DNA of 64,000 nt from Leifsonia xyli (GTDB lineage: Bacteria > Actinomycetota > Actinomycetes > Actinomycetales > Microbacteriaceae): positions 62,001-126,000 of the forward strand of contig QFQR01000002.1 of assembly GCA_003243275.1 (NCBI GenBank), written 5' to 3'. Both the position numbers and the translations under genes were made by a program. Positions within the stretch are counted from its first letter, which is position 1. The number at the start of each line of letters is the position of its first letter. The notes beneath the pieces are model-generated. The model ran no database searches. It was not told where the DNA came from and saw only the letters and a program-made list of their open reading frames with translations. Positions 26,210-35,457 of this stretch are shown here, piece by piece.

Positions 26210-26932
26210 CTAGGAGATGACGGCGCCGTGGCGGGCGATCTCAGCCTGGGAGAGCTGAGCGATCAGATCCTCGGCGCTGTCGATGGTGTGATGCACCAGC
26301 GCGTCGTGGATGACCGCTCGATCCCGAGTGCGGATCGCCGTCATGAGCTTCTCGTGCAGCCGCAGTGCGCGAGGGGGGTCGGAACGGGTCGCCTGATCCT
26401 CGGCGAGCGCGAGGGTCAGGTGCGCTTCGGTCACCGGCCAGAGCTTCAGCAGCAGGAAGTTGCCCGAGGCGGCCCAGATCTGCCGATGGAATGCGACGTG
26501 CGCGTCATGCTGAACGACAGGGTCGGGGTCGAGCGCCGCGCTACGGAATCGTTCCCATCCGGACTCCACGAGTGACAGCCGCTCCCCCGATTCGTCCGCG
26601 AGGATCTCGTCGATGGCGAGGCTGTCCAGGTGCAGTCTCACGCGGGCGATGTCCCTCATCTCCTGATGGGTGACCTCGGCGACATGGAGACCGCGGTAGG
26701 GCTCCTGGATGAGCAAGCCCTCCCGAGCGAGTTGGTTGAGCGCCTCGCGGAGCGTGGGCCGACTGACCTTCAGCGCGGCGGCGAGCTCCATCTCCGTGAG
26801 CTTCTGCCCGGGCGTGAGGGCCCCTTCGATGATCGCTCGACGAATCTCGGTGCGGACCGCTTCTTTGCGCGAGGACGGCGAGACGGCGTTGGGGCCCCGG
26901 CGTGCGTCCCAGTGGTTCGCTGCATTGGTCAT
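26210..26932 (-). CDS. GntR-family regulator with FCD domain
   Basis: 240 residues from ATG 26932 ('MTNAANHWDARR'); a GTG at 26962 would add 10 residues. The winged helix spans about 20-90: 'EIRRAIIEGALTPGQKLTE', 'LAAALKVSRPTLREALNQL', 'REGLLIQEPYRG'. The FCD ligand domain follows, with Asp/His positions ('ARVRLHLDSLA', 'HDAHVAFHRQIW', 'LHEKLMTAI') that form the metal/ligand site in this family. It sits between the transport/hydroxyproline genes and the lactonase/dehydrogenase genes, and TGTnnnACA sites lie on both sides, so it probably controls both gene sets and itself. Confidence 0.92.
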   Translation of the reverse strand: MTNAANHWDARRGPNAVSPSSRKEAVRTEIRRAIIEGALTPGQKLTEMELAAALKVSRPTLREALNQLAREGLLIQEPYRGLHVAEVTHQEMRDIARVRLHLDSLAIDEILADESGERLSLVESGWERFRSAALDPDPVVQHDAHVAFHRQIWAASGNFLLLKLWPVTEAHLTLALAEDQATRSDPPRALRLHEKLMTAIRTRDRAVIHDALVHHTIDSAEDLIAQLSQAEIARHGAVIS

Positions 26933-26973
26933 GATGGTCCGCTTCGTCTCGTTGCGCGTCACGATACCAAAGC

Positions 26974-26984
26974 TTGTAAGACAA
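26974..26984. promoter_or_regulatory. Probable GntR operator (self-regulation)
   Basis: TTGTAAGACAA, a perfect TTGT-nnn-ACAA palindrome, 41 bases upstream of the GntR ATG and just past the stop codon of the lactonase gene. It matches the site at 26045-26055 in pattern. It fits autoregulation by the FCD-type GntR protein. Confidence 0.6.
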
Positions 26985-26992
26985 ACGAGTGG

Positions 26993-28018
26993 TCAGGCTC
27001 CGGTGAGAGCTCGTCGAGGGTTCACCACCGTGATGGTGTGCACCTGCTCCGCGGTGAGGCCCTTTTCGTGCATGAGCGGGACGACGCTCTCGAGCAGGTA
27101 GGCATAGCCCTCGCCGCCGTAGCTGCGCAGGCTGGTCTTGGTGTAGATGTCCGTCGAGACGATCACCTGGTCGAGGTGACCGTGCTCGGCCAGCGCCAGG
27201 ATGTAGTCCACGCGGGTCGCGTCGTTGGGCTGATAGACCGGGTGCTCGACCGCCGTGAACGGGTAGTGGCTCATCTCCTGTCCGAACAGGTCGAGCTCGA
27301 GATAGCATCCGGTCGCGGCGAGTCGCAGGATCGCCTCGGCGCTGAAGAGGGTGCGATCGATGTGACCCATCACGGTCCGATCGAGCGCGCCCCCTTCGGA
27401 CTCGATGATGCGGAGCGCGTCGTAGGGCGCCTCCGGCGAATGGCCGGGATGGATGAGCAACGCGACATCGGTCAGGCTCTGTGCTCGCGCGGCGGACCGC
27501 AACGCGAGCAACTCCCCCGGGTGCATGGGCGAGAAGAGCCCGACTTCGCCGATGAGCCCGGCGCGGATTCCGGTGCCGGCGACGCCCTCCTGAAGGTCTC
27601 GGACGGTCTCGTCGGTGAGCTCGCCCAGATCGCGATCCTCCATCCCCGGCGGGTGGAACGAGTGGGTGTAGTAGCCGCTGCCCATGATCACGTTGAGCCC
27701 GCTGCGCTCGGCGATCTCGTGCAATCCCTCTGGATCGCGGCCGAGTCCGCGGCTGGTCGCATCGACGATGGTTCTCCCCCCGCTGGCGGAATAGAGCGCC
27801 AGTTCGGTCACGGCGACGTCGCGATCCAGCAGTCGCGTGTTCGCGGGTGGATGTTCCCGTCGAAGCCGGTAGTAGTTCCACAGAGTGATCGGATCGTCCT
27901 CCGGCGGGATGGCCGCGCCGTGGGAGGCATCCAAGAGAAGGTGCTCGTGGAACTGGGTATGGCCGAGCTCGGACGGGTCGACGGGCCCGAGGACGGTCTG
28001 GACGTGCGACAGTGTCAT
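26993..28018 (-). CDS. Phosphotriesterase-family metallohydrolase, probable lactonase
   Basis: 341 residues of the PTE/Php amidohydrolase barrel. Metal ligands in order are 'HTQFHEHLL' (HxH), Glu in 'GLIGEVGLFS' in place of the carboxylated Lys of classic PTE, His in 'LLIHPGH', His in 'VMGHIDR' and Asp in 'VIVSTDIYTK'. Members with this pattern hydrolyse lactones more often than phosphotriesters. ATG 28018 overlaps the upstream dehydrogenase stop (ATGA). In this operon it may open a lactone made by one of the two dehydrogenases. No specific substrate can be named. Confidence 0.87.
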   Translation of the reverse strand: MTLSHVQTVLGPVDPSELGHTQFHEHLLLDASHGAAIPPEDDPITLWNYYRLRREHPPANTRLLDRDVAVTELALYSASGGRTIVDATSRGLGRDPEGLHEIAERSGLNVIMGSGYYTHSFHPPGMEDRDLGELTDETVRDLQEGVAGTGIRAGLIGEVGLFSPMHPGELLALRSAARAQSLTDVALLIHPGHSPEAPYDALRIIESEGGALDRTVMGHIDRTLFSAEAILRLAATGCYLELDLFGQEMSHYPFTAVEHPVYQPNDATRVDYILALAEHGHLDQVIVSTDIYTKTSLRSYGGEGYAYLLESVVPLMHEKGLTAEQVHTITVVNPRRALTGA

Positions 28019-29058
28019 CGTTCTCCTCGTGTCGAGGCCTGCAACGGGGTGAGCCCCAGTTCGTCCGCGGTCTGACGCAGGGCTCGCCAGGTGAACGGCT
28101 GGATCTCGACCTCCGCGTGCCCGGCCGCGTCCGGGAATCCGCGCTGACCGGGAATCCGCACCGGGTCGCATCCCTCCTCGACGGGGACCTCGGCGACGTA
28201 GCCCACGAACTGATCGACCTCCGCGTGGAAGTCGTCGAGGCGACGGAGGCGAGAGATGTCGATGCCGATCATGAGCACGCCCTGCTGGTCGGGTGCGGTG
28301 CGTTCGGAGACGGTTCCCGCCTCCGTGAGCGCACCGGACAGCGCTTCGACGACGAGCGCGAGACCGAACCCCTTCACCCCGCCGAAGAACTGCATGACAC
28401 CCGCGGAGTCGGCCCACGCGGCGGGGATGTCCTCTCCTCGGTCGCGCCATTCGGAGATCCGGCCGATGGCGACCGCGCTGGTCGCCATGTCGAGCACGAG
28501 ATGGGGGCCGGGGCGGCGGGGGATGCCTGCGGCGAGGGGGTTGGTGGACATCCGTCCCTCTGCTCCGCCGGGCGGGGCCACCAGCTGCCCGGCTCCACTG
28601 TTGTTCGCGAACAGCAGCGTTGCGATCCCCTGATCGGCCGCGCGGATGCAGAAGTCGGCGAAACGTCCGGCGTACTCGGCGTTGCGCACCGCGACGGCCG
28701 CGATGCCGTGGAGCTGAGCGCGCTGGATGAGCAACTCGGTGGCGTCGCGAAGAACGAGGTGTCCGAAGCCGTGATGGCCGTCGACGCGCAGCACGGAGCC
28801 GCGGTCCAGGTCGACCGAGGTCTCGGCGGTGGGGTTGGCGTGCCCGGCGGTGACTCGCCGTATGTACTCCGGCAGGCGACGAAGACCATGCGAGTCGTGA
28901 CCGGCGGCCTGCGAGGCGACGATCTGGGCGGCCATCTCCTCGGCATCCCGTGGACGCACCCCCACCGTCTCCAACGCCTCCGCGGCGAACTCCCTCAGCC
29001 GTGCGGCGGACGCGGTGACCACGCCGCCCGGCGCGCCTTCGCGGGCGGCGACCATCAT
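28015..29058 (-). CDS. Ldh-family (malate/L-lactate/ureidoglycolate) oxidoreductase, copy 2
   Basis: 347 residues of the YlbC/AllD/DpkA family, which is not related to classical malate dehydrogenase. The family marks 'AGHDSHGLRRLPEYI' and 'STNPLAAGIPRR' (nucleotide site) and 'GVKGFGLALVVEALSGAL' are clear. It is roughly 60% alike with the next gene upstream, so it is a tandem duplicate. Family members use NAD(P) on 2-keto acids, ureidoglycolate or cyclic imines such as pyrroline-2-carboxylate. ATG 29058 overlaps the stop of its paralogue (ATGA). Confidence 0.88.
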   Translation of the reverse strand: MMVAAREGAPGGVVTASAARLREFAAEALETVGVRPRDAEEMAAQIVASQAAGHDSHGLRRLPEYIRRVTAGHANPTAETSVDLDRGSVLRVDGHHGFGHLVLRDATELLIQRAQLHGIAAVAVRNAEYAGRFADFCIRAADQGIATLLFANNSGAGQLVAPPGGAEGRMSTNPLAAGIPRRPGPHLVLDMATSAVAIGRISEWRDRGEDIPAAWADSAGVMQFFGGVKGFGLALVVEALSGALTEAGTVSERTAPDQQGVLMIGIDISRLRRLDDFHAEVDQFVGYVAEVPVEEGCDPVRIPGQRGFPDAAGHAEVEIQPFTWRALRQTADELGLTPLQASTRGER

Positions 29059-30080
29059 GTCCGCGCTCGGGGAGGTGCTATCCCCACGGTCTCCGCGACC
29101 TCGAGCAATCGCGCCCAGGTGAACGCCTGAATGGGGACGCCCTCCCGCCTCCGACGGACGACGTTCGCCGCGGAGGACTCCCCGGGCGCGCGTATCGCCG
29201 GCGCATCCGCGACGAGCGGGGTGCTCTTCACGTAGCCGAGAAAGGCGTCGACCTCGGCGGCGAACTCGTCGAGCGGGCGGAACGCGGCGACGTCGAGGGC
29301 GATCAGGAGCGCGCCCTGGTGATCGGGCGCGGGCTGGGCCGACACGGTTCCCGCGCCGGTCAACGCGCCCCCGAGCGCCTCCGCGATGAGCGCCAGCCCG
29401 AAGCCCTTGGTGCCCCCGACGAACTGCAGCAGGCCAGAGGGGCCGACCCACGCGGGGTCGAGAGGCTCTCCGCGGTCCTCCCATTCGCTGACCCGCCCGC
29501 CCGCGACGACACTCGTCGCCATGTCGAGGATCAGGTGCGGCGGATGGGAGCGGGGGATGCCTGCGGCGATCGGGTTGGTCGACAGGCGCGCTTCCACCGC
29601 GCCGGGCGGTGCGACGATCTGCCCCGCTCCGCTGTCGTTGACGAAGATCAGCAACGCGACGCCCTGCGACGCCGCTTGCTCGCAGAAGTCGGCCAGGCGT
29701 CCCGCGTACTCGGCGTTGTGGACGGCGACAGCGGCGATCCCTCCGAGGCGGGCACGCTCGATCGCGAGCCGGGTGGCGTCGCGGAGCACGAGATGGCCGT
29801 ACGCCTCGTTGCCGTTCACCCGCACGAGCGAGCCGGCGTCGACCTCGATGACGCACGTCGCGCCCGGCTTGGCGAAACCCGCCCGTGCCCGATCGACGTA
29901 GTGCGGGAGGCGCCGCATCCCGTGCGATTCGTGACCGCTCATCTCGGAACCGACGATCTGTCGAGCCATGTCGGACGCATCCGGGTCGCGGAGGCCCACG
30001 GCGGTGAGCGCCTCGGTGGTGAAGCGCAGAAGATCGGCCTCGGTGCTGACGACGGGCCGCTCTGAGGCCGCCGCGTTCAT
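29055..30080 (-). CDS. Ldh-family oxidoreductase, copy 1
   Basis: 341 residues, tandem paralogue of the gene at 28015-29058. The markers are 'SGHESHGMRRLPHYV', 'LSTNPIAAGIPRS', 'HLILDMATSVVAGGRVSEWE' and 'GTKGFGLALIAEALGGAL'. Conserved catalytic His in 'GHESHGMRR' is kept in both copies, so both may be active. ATG 30080 overlaps the aminotransferase stop (ATGA). Possible jobs are pyrroline-2-carboxylate reduction (3-hydroxyproline route) or a 2-hydroxy-acid step after the aminotransferase; the duplication suggests opposite stereo-specificity or a heteromer, which is speculation. Confidence 0.88.
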   Translation of the reverse strand: MNAAASERPVVSTEADLLRFTTEALTAVGLRDPDASDMARQIVGSEMSGHESHGMRRLPHYVDRARAGFAKPGATCVIEVDAGSLVRVNGNEAYGHLVLRDATRLAIERARLGGIAAVAVHNAEYAGRLADFCEQAASQGVALLIFVNDSGAGQIVAPPGAVEARLSTNPIAAGIPRSHPPHLILDMATSVVAGGRVSEWEDRGEPLDPAWVGPSGLLQFVGGTKGFGLALIAEALGGALTGAGTVSAQPAPDHQGALLIALDVAAFRPLDEFAAEVDAFLGYVKSTPLVADAPAIRAPGESSAANVVRRRREGVPIQAFTWARLLEVAETVGIAPPRART

Positions 30081-31345
30081 GCCTGGATGCGCCCCTCGAC
30101 CACGGCGAAGGCCTGCAGCGCGGCATCGACGAACTCTCGCACCTGCTCGTCTCCCGCGACCAGCGGCGGCGAAAACTGGATCTGACCCTCCACCAGCGAG
30201 CGGGTGAGCACGCCGACCTCGCGCATGGCCGCGGCGACCGCGCTCGGCACGAAGGGATTGTCGTGCACCATCGACGGCTCGAACTCCACCGCCGCCATGA
30301 AGGCCGGCCCGGTGCGCACCTCGTGTACGAGCGGATGTTCGCTCAGGGGCCGCAGGAGTTCCGGCATCCGTGTCTCGATGTCGCGGACGTGTGCGGGGAG
30401 CTGTTCGCGTTCGAGGATCGCGAGGTTCGCCAGGGCGACGGCGGCGCCCCCGGGATGACCGGAGTAGGTGTAGCCGTGGTTGAACGCGCCCGCCCGGCCG
30501 TCGTAGAACGGGGCGGAGACCCGGTCGCCGACGATGAGGGCGCCGAGCGGGACGTAGCCGGAGGTCAGCCCCTTCGCGCAGACGACGATGTCCGGTTCCA
30601 AGCCGAATCGAGAGGAGGCGAACCAGTCCCCCGACCGGCCGAACCCGGTCACCACCTCGTCGGCGACCAGGATGATGTCGTTGTCCCGGCAGATCTTCGC
30701 GATGCGCTCGAGATAGCCGTCCGGCGGAAAGCGGACGCCGCCCGCGGCGATGATGGGCTCGAGGATGAACGCGGCGATGCGGTCTCTCCCCATCTCATCG
30801 ATCAAACGCTGCAGCGCTTCACTCGAATCCCACGGAATGCGAGCCGTGTCGTCGATGAGCTCCCCGAAGCCCTCGTAGTCGAGGGCGATCCCCCCGATGC
30901 CCGTGCTCCCCATGTGGCCACCGTGGTAGGAGTAGCTCCTCGAGACGATCACGCGCCTCTCGGGCTGCCCCATCACGCGCCAATACCGACGCACGAGCTT
31001 GATCATCGTGTCGTTGGAGTCGGAGCCACCGCTCGAGAAGAACACGGCGGCACCCGAGGTGGGCGTCAACTGCGACAGCCGCTCCGCGAGCTCCTCGGCG
31101 GGCGCGTTGGTGTACACGCCGAACGTCGAGTACGCCGCCAGGGTCGCGAGCTGTCGCTGGGCGGCGTCCGCGATCTCCTGCCGTCCGTGGCCGACGTTGC
31201 AGAACCAGAGGCCCGCGGACGCGTCCAGGTATCGGCGGCCGGTGTCGTCGTAGAGATACGCCCCTTCGCCCCGCGCGACGACAAAGGGGGGCGCGTCCTT
31301 GACCAACGCCATGTCCGCGAAACCGTGCCACATCTTCGTCCGCAC
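30077..31345 (-). CDS. Class-III (omega) aminotransferase
   Basis: 422 residues, PLP fold type I. Seen: 'YLDASAGLWFCNVGHG', 'FFSSGGSDSNDTMIKLVRRY', 'SYHGGHMGSTGIGG', PLP Asp229 in 'ILVADEVVTGFGRSG' and Schiff-base Lys258 in 'VCAKGLTSGYVPLGA'. The family moves a terminal or beta amino group to pyruvate or alpha-ketoglutarate. It is the first gene of the minus-strand operon; the GTG start at 31345 has GGGAG 5 bases upstream. The substrate is unknown. An amino acid or amine whose product is then reduced by the Ldh-family enzymes would fit. Confidence 0.9.
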   Translation of the reverse strand: MRTKMWHGFADMALVKDAPPFVVARGEGAYLYDDTGRRYLDASAGLWFCNVGHGRQEIADAAQRQLATLAAYSTFGVYTNAPAEELAERLSQLTPTSGAAVFFSSGGSDSNDTMIKLVRRYWRVMGQPERRVIVSRSYSYHGGHMGSTGIGGIALDYEGFGELIDDTARIPWDSSEALQRLIDEMGRDRIAAFILEPIIAAGGVRFPPDGYLERIAKICRDNDIILVADEVVTGFGRSGDWFASSRFGLEPDIVVCAKGLTSGYVPLGALIVGDRVSAPFYDGRAGAFNHGYTYSGHPGGAAVALANLAILEREQLPAHVRDIETRMPELLRPLSEHPLVHEVRTGPAFMAAVEFEPSMVHDNPFVPSAVAAAMREVGVLTRSLVEGQIQFSPPLVAGDEQVREFVDAALQAFAVVEGRIQA

Positions 31346-31484
31346 TTCTGCTCCCTACCGTCCTCGGTGTTCGGGTTCTCAGTATTCGAGGCGGTGCCGA
31401 GGCGGTCAATGCCGTATGGCGTGTGACTCATGACCGAGAAGCCTTGTGGCCCGTGAATATGGTGCTCGTGCCGGATCGTAGGTA
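31346..31484. promoter_or_regulatory. Divergent promoter region between aminotransferase and CGNR regulator
   Basis: 139 bases shared by two divergent genes. A tandem direct repeat, CGAGGCGGTGC then CGAGGCGGTCA (about 31387-31408), could bind a regulator such as the adjacent CGNR protein. No clear -35/-10 pair is evident. Confidence 0.35.
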
Positions 31485-32054
31485 ATGTTTGGCGTCATGT
31501 TCGGTCATGACACCGTGCGGTCGCTGCTCGCGGCCGTCGATCTCGTCAACACCGCCGTGTCACCGGATACGCTGCGAACACCCGCGGATCTCGAGGCCTT
31601 CGTGACGGAGCGCAACTTCACCGGCGTGCGCAGAGGAACCCCCGCTGAACTGCACGAGGTGCGCATGGTGCGACCGATCGTGCGCCACATGCTCACGGGG
31701 CCGCCGCTCGAGATCGTCGAGCTCGTGAACCGACTTCTTCGCGAGGCTCGAGCTGTGCCCCAGCTCGTCAAGCACGATGAGCTGGAATGGCATGTTCACG
31801 CGGTGGCGGATGGCGCCCCCCTGTCGACCCGGATCCTGGTGGAGATCGCGGTCGCCATGCTGGACGTGCTGCGCGCCGACGAGAACGTGCGCATCAGGGT
31901 CTGCGAGGCCCCCGCGTGCGAGCGTCTCGTGATGGACTTGTCGCGCAATCGTTCGAGACGGTTCTGCAGTTCGGCGTGCGGCAATCGCGTGGCAGTCGCC
32001 GCCTACCGATCTCGGCGGCGCTCGGGTGCCGCGCCTCAGCCTGTCCAGGTCTGA
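31485..32054 (+). CDS. CGNR zinc-finger regulator (ABATE domain)
   Basis: 189 residues. The C-terminal finger reads 'CEAPACERLVMDLSRNRSRR' then 'FCSSACGNRVAVAAYR', matching the CGNR pattern C-x4-C...C-x3-C-GNR. The N-terminal 130 residues form the ABATE stress/ligand domain ('AAVDLVNTAV', 'LVNRLLREAR'). These are probable transcription regulators. It is divergent from the aminotransferase operon, the usual place for a local regulator. The start is either ATG 31485 or ATG 31497 ('MFGHDTVRSL'); neither has a strong ribosome site. Confidence 0.87.
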   Translation: MFGVMFGHDTVRSLLAAVDLVNTAVSPDTLRTPADLEAFVTERNFTGVRRGTPAELHEVRMVRPIVRHMLTGPPLEIVELVNRLLREARAVPQLVKHDELEWHVHAVADGAPLSTRILVEIAVAMLDVLRADENVRIRVCEAPACERLVMDLSRNRSRRFCSSACGNRVAVAAYRSRRRSGAAPQPVQV

Positions 32055-32070
32055 GTCGGCCGCCGGCCCT

Positions 32071-32143
32071 CCCCTCGCTGAGTGGTCGGTTTCTGGCCTC
32101 AAACCGCCGGTTTGAGGCCAGAAACCGACCACTCAGCGAGGGG
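32071..32143. repeat. Palindrome A1 (family A), 36-bp perfect arms
   Basis: Arms 32071-32106 and 32108-32143 are exact reverse complements around one central C. The core of the arm is TGAGTGGTCGGTTTCTGGCC then TCAAACCG. It is the longest copy of family A; others are at 37222, 40431, 44482, 58046 and 59544. It lies 16 bases after the CGNR regulator stop codon and could act as its terminator. Confidence 0.95.
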
Positions 32144-32254
32144 GGCGTGAGGTTCTCAGGCTCCGCATAGGCGCGGGTAGCGAAGCGCTCAAGAGGCGTC
32201 CCTACCGTCACGAACGAGACCCGGCGCACCCGGCCCGGCTCGGAGAGGCCTCCG

Positions 32255-33520
32255 ATGGCATCGTTCCTGACGCGCATCCGCACGCGCACCTGGATCATCG
32301 CGGGCGCGGCGACCGCGCTCGTGCTGGGCGGCGCAGCCGTCTACGTGTTCGGCTTCGCGCTCCCCGGCACCCAGCAGGGTGCCCAGGCGCAATCGTTCGA
32401 CGTCACGCAGCAGGCGAGCCTGCAGACCCTCGCGAAGACGGTCACGGCGAGCGGCACGCTCACGCCGCTCGTCAACCAGGAGGTCGAGTGGGCCGGATCG
32501 GGCACGGTGCTCTCGGTCGCTGTCACCGCGGGGCAGAAGGTCGCCGTGGGCGACGTCCTCGGCACGATCGACACCCTGCAGCTGAACGCCGACCTGCTCG
32601 AGGCCAAGGCGACCCTCGCGTCGGCGAAGGCGAAGCTCGCGGATGCGAAGTCCAGCTCGACGGGATCCGCGGCCTCGCTCGCCACGATCGCGGCGGCCAC
32701 GGCATCCGTCTCGGTGGCGGAGGCCTCGGTGACCTCCGCCCAGTCGGCCTTCGACGGCGCGACGCTCGTCGCACCCGTCGCCGGCACCGTCACCGCGGTC
32801 AACGTCGCGGTCGGCGACACGGTCGGCTCGAGCAGCTCGGGCGGCTCGGGCGGCGGCTCCGGCTCGGGCGGTGGCGGGTCGACCTCGAGCTCCTCGAGCA
32901 GCGCCGCCTTCACGATCGTCGGCACCGACGCCTGGGAGGTCTCGACGACCGTCACCGAAGCGGATGTCGCCCTCATCGCCGTCGGCGACGTCGTGAACCT
33001 CACGACCGACGACAGCACGGCCCTCACCGGCAAGGTGACCGCCGTCGGGATGCTGCCCTCCACGACCTCGGGCGCGGCCGAATACCCCGTGACGGTGGCC
33101 GTCGACGGCACCGCGGACGGCCTCTTCGACGGGGTCTCGGTCGACCTCTCGATCGTCTACGAGAGCCGCGAGAACGTGCTCACCGTGCCGAGCGCGGCGG
33201 TCACGACGACCGACGGCACGAGCACGGTGACCGTCGTCGCCGCGGACGGCACGAAGACCTCGACGACCGTCAAGGTCGGCGAGACCGTCGGCAACCTCAC
33301 CGAGATCACCTCCGGGATCGCCGAAGGCGACACGGTGCTCGTGAACTCCTTCACGCCCGGCGAGGGCAACTCCGGCACCACGAGCGGCGGACGGCAGGGC
33401 GACGGGCAGTTCCCCGGTGGCGAGCCGCCGAGCGGCGGAGGCCAGGGCGGGATGAGTGGCAGCCAGAGCGGCACGAGCGGCGGCACCAGCGGCCAGACGC
33501 GGCAGGGGTCGAACGGATGA
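32255..33520 (+). CDS. HlyD/MacA-type efflux adaptor protein 1
   Basis: 421 residues. An N-terminal membrane helix ('WIIAGAATALVLGGAAVYVF') is followed by a biotinyl-lipoyl-like half-motif ('GTVLSVAVTAGQKVAVGDVL') and a short helical hairpin rich in Ala/Lys. The second half-motif is 'GATLVAPVAGTVTAVNVAVG', then a Gly/Ser linker, beta-barrel, and 'NVLTVPSAAV' membrane-proximal region. The tail is Gly/Ser/Gln-rich. Such adaptors link MacB-type permeases to extracellular export. The stop overlaps the ATPase ATG (ATGA). The helical hairpin is short, consistent with a Gram-positive system with no outer membrane. Confidence 0.88.
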   Translation: MASFLTRIRTRTWIIAGAATALVLGGAAVYVFGFALPGTQQGAQAQSFDVTQQASLQTLAKTVTASGTLTPLVNQEVEWAGSGTVLSVAVTAGQKVAVGDVLGTIDTLQLNADLLEAKATLASAKAKLADAKSSSTGSAASLATIAAATASVSVAEASVTSAQSAFDGATLVAPVAGTVTAVNVAVGDTVGSSSSGGSGGGSGSGGGGSTSSSSSSAAFTIVGTDAWEVSTTVTEADVALIAVGDVVNLTTDDSTALTGKVTAVGMLPSTTSGAAEYPVTVAVDGTADGLFDGVSVDLSIVYESRENVLTVPSAAVTTTDGTSTVTVVAADGTKTSTTVKVGETVGNLTEITSGIAEGDTVLVNSFTPGEGNSGTTSGGRQGDGQFPGGEPPSGGGQGGMSGSQSGTSGGTSGQTRQGSNG

Positions 33521-34217
33521 GCGCCGCAGCCGCATCCCCCGTCATCGAGCTCGCCGGCGTGCGCAAGACCTACCGCTCCGGCTCGATCGAGTTCGAGGCC
33601 CTCCGCGGCATCGACCTCGACATCCATCGCGGCGAATACCTCGCCATCATGGGGCCGTCCGGCTCCGGGAAGTCGACCCTGATGAACGTGCTCGGCTGCC
33701 TCGACGTCGTCACCGCCGGGAGCTACCGCCTGGCCGGCGTCGACGTCGAGGAGCTCGACGAGGCCGAGCTCGCCCGCATCCGCAACCGCGAGATCGGATT
33801 CGTGTTCCAGGGCTTCAACCTGCTGCCCTCGCTCTCGGCCTGGCGCAACGTCGAGCTGCCGCTCGTGTACGCGGGCGTCGAGAGGGCGGAGCGTCGCGAA
33901 CGAGCGGCCCGCGCGCTCGAGCGGGTCGGCCTCGGCGACAAGCTCGACAACAGGCCGGGCGAGCTCTCCGGCGGCCAGCAGCAACGCGTCGCCGTCGCCC
34001 GCGCCCTCGTCGGCGAGCCGACCATGATCCTCGCCGACGAGCCCACCGGCAACCTCGACTCGGCCTCAACCGCCGATGTGCTGGGGCTCTTCCAGGAACT
34101 GAACGAGGCCGGTCGCACGATCGTGCTCATCACCCACGAGGCCGAGGTCGCCGAGCATGCCGGACGGATCGTGCGGGTGCGCGACGGCCTCATCGTGGCC
34201 TCCGAGGCGGTGGCGGC

Positions 34218-34221
<4 letters not shown>
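33517..34221 (+). CDS. MacB/LolD-type ABC transporter ATPase
   Basis: 234 residues. Walker A 'GPSGSGKSTLMNVLGCLD', Q-loop 'FVFQGFNLLPSLSAWRNVEL', signature 'LSGGQQQRVAVARAL', Walker B 'MILADEPTGNLDS' and switch 'VLITHEAEVAEHAGR' are all present; the 'GCLD' and 'EPTGNLDS' forms mark the MacB/LolD class. ATG 33517. It is coupled by ATGA overlaps to the adaptor before and permease after. It powers mechanotransmission or export of a peptide, lipid or drug. Confidence 0.94.
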
Positions 34222-35450
<1,229 letters not shown>

Positions 35451-35457
35451 CGGAGAC

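Noticed and set aside
28015..30126. 703-residue fused frame over both Ldh-family genes
   Set aside because: The first half is an out-of-frame reading of the upstream paralogue. The family start is at 29058.
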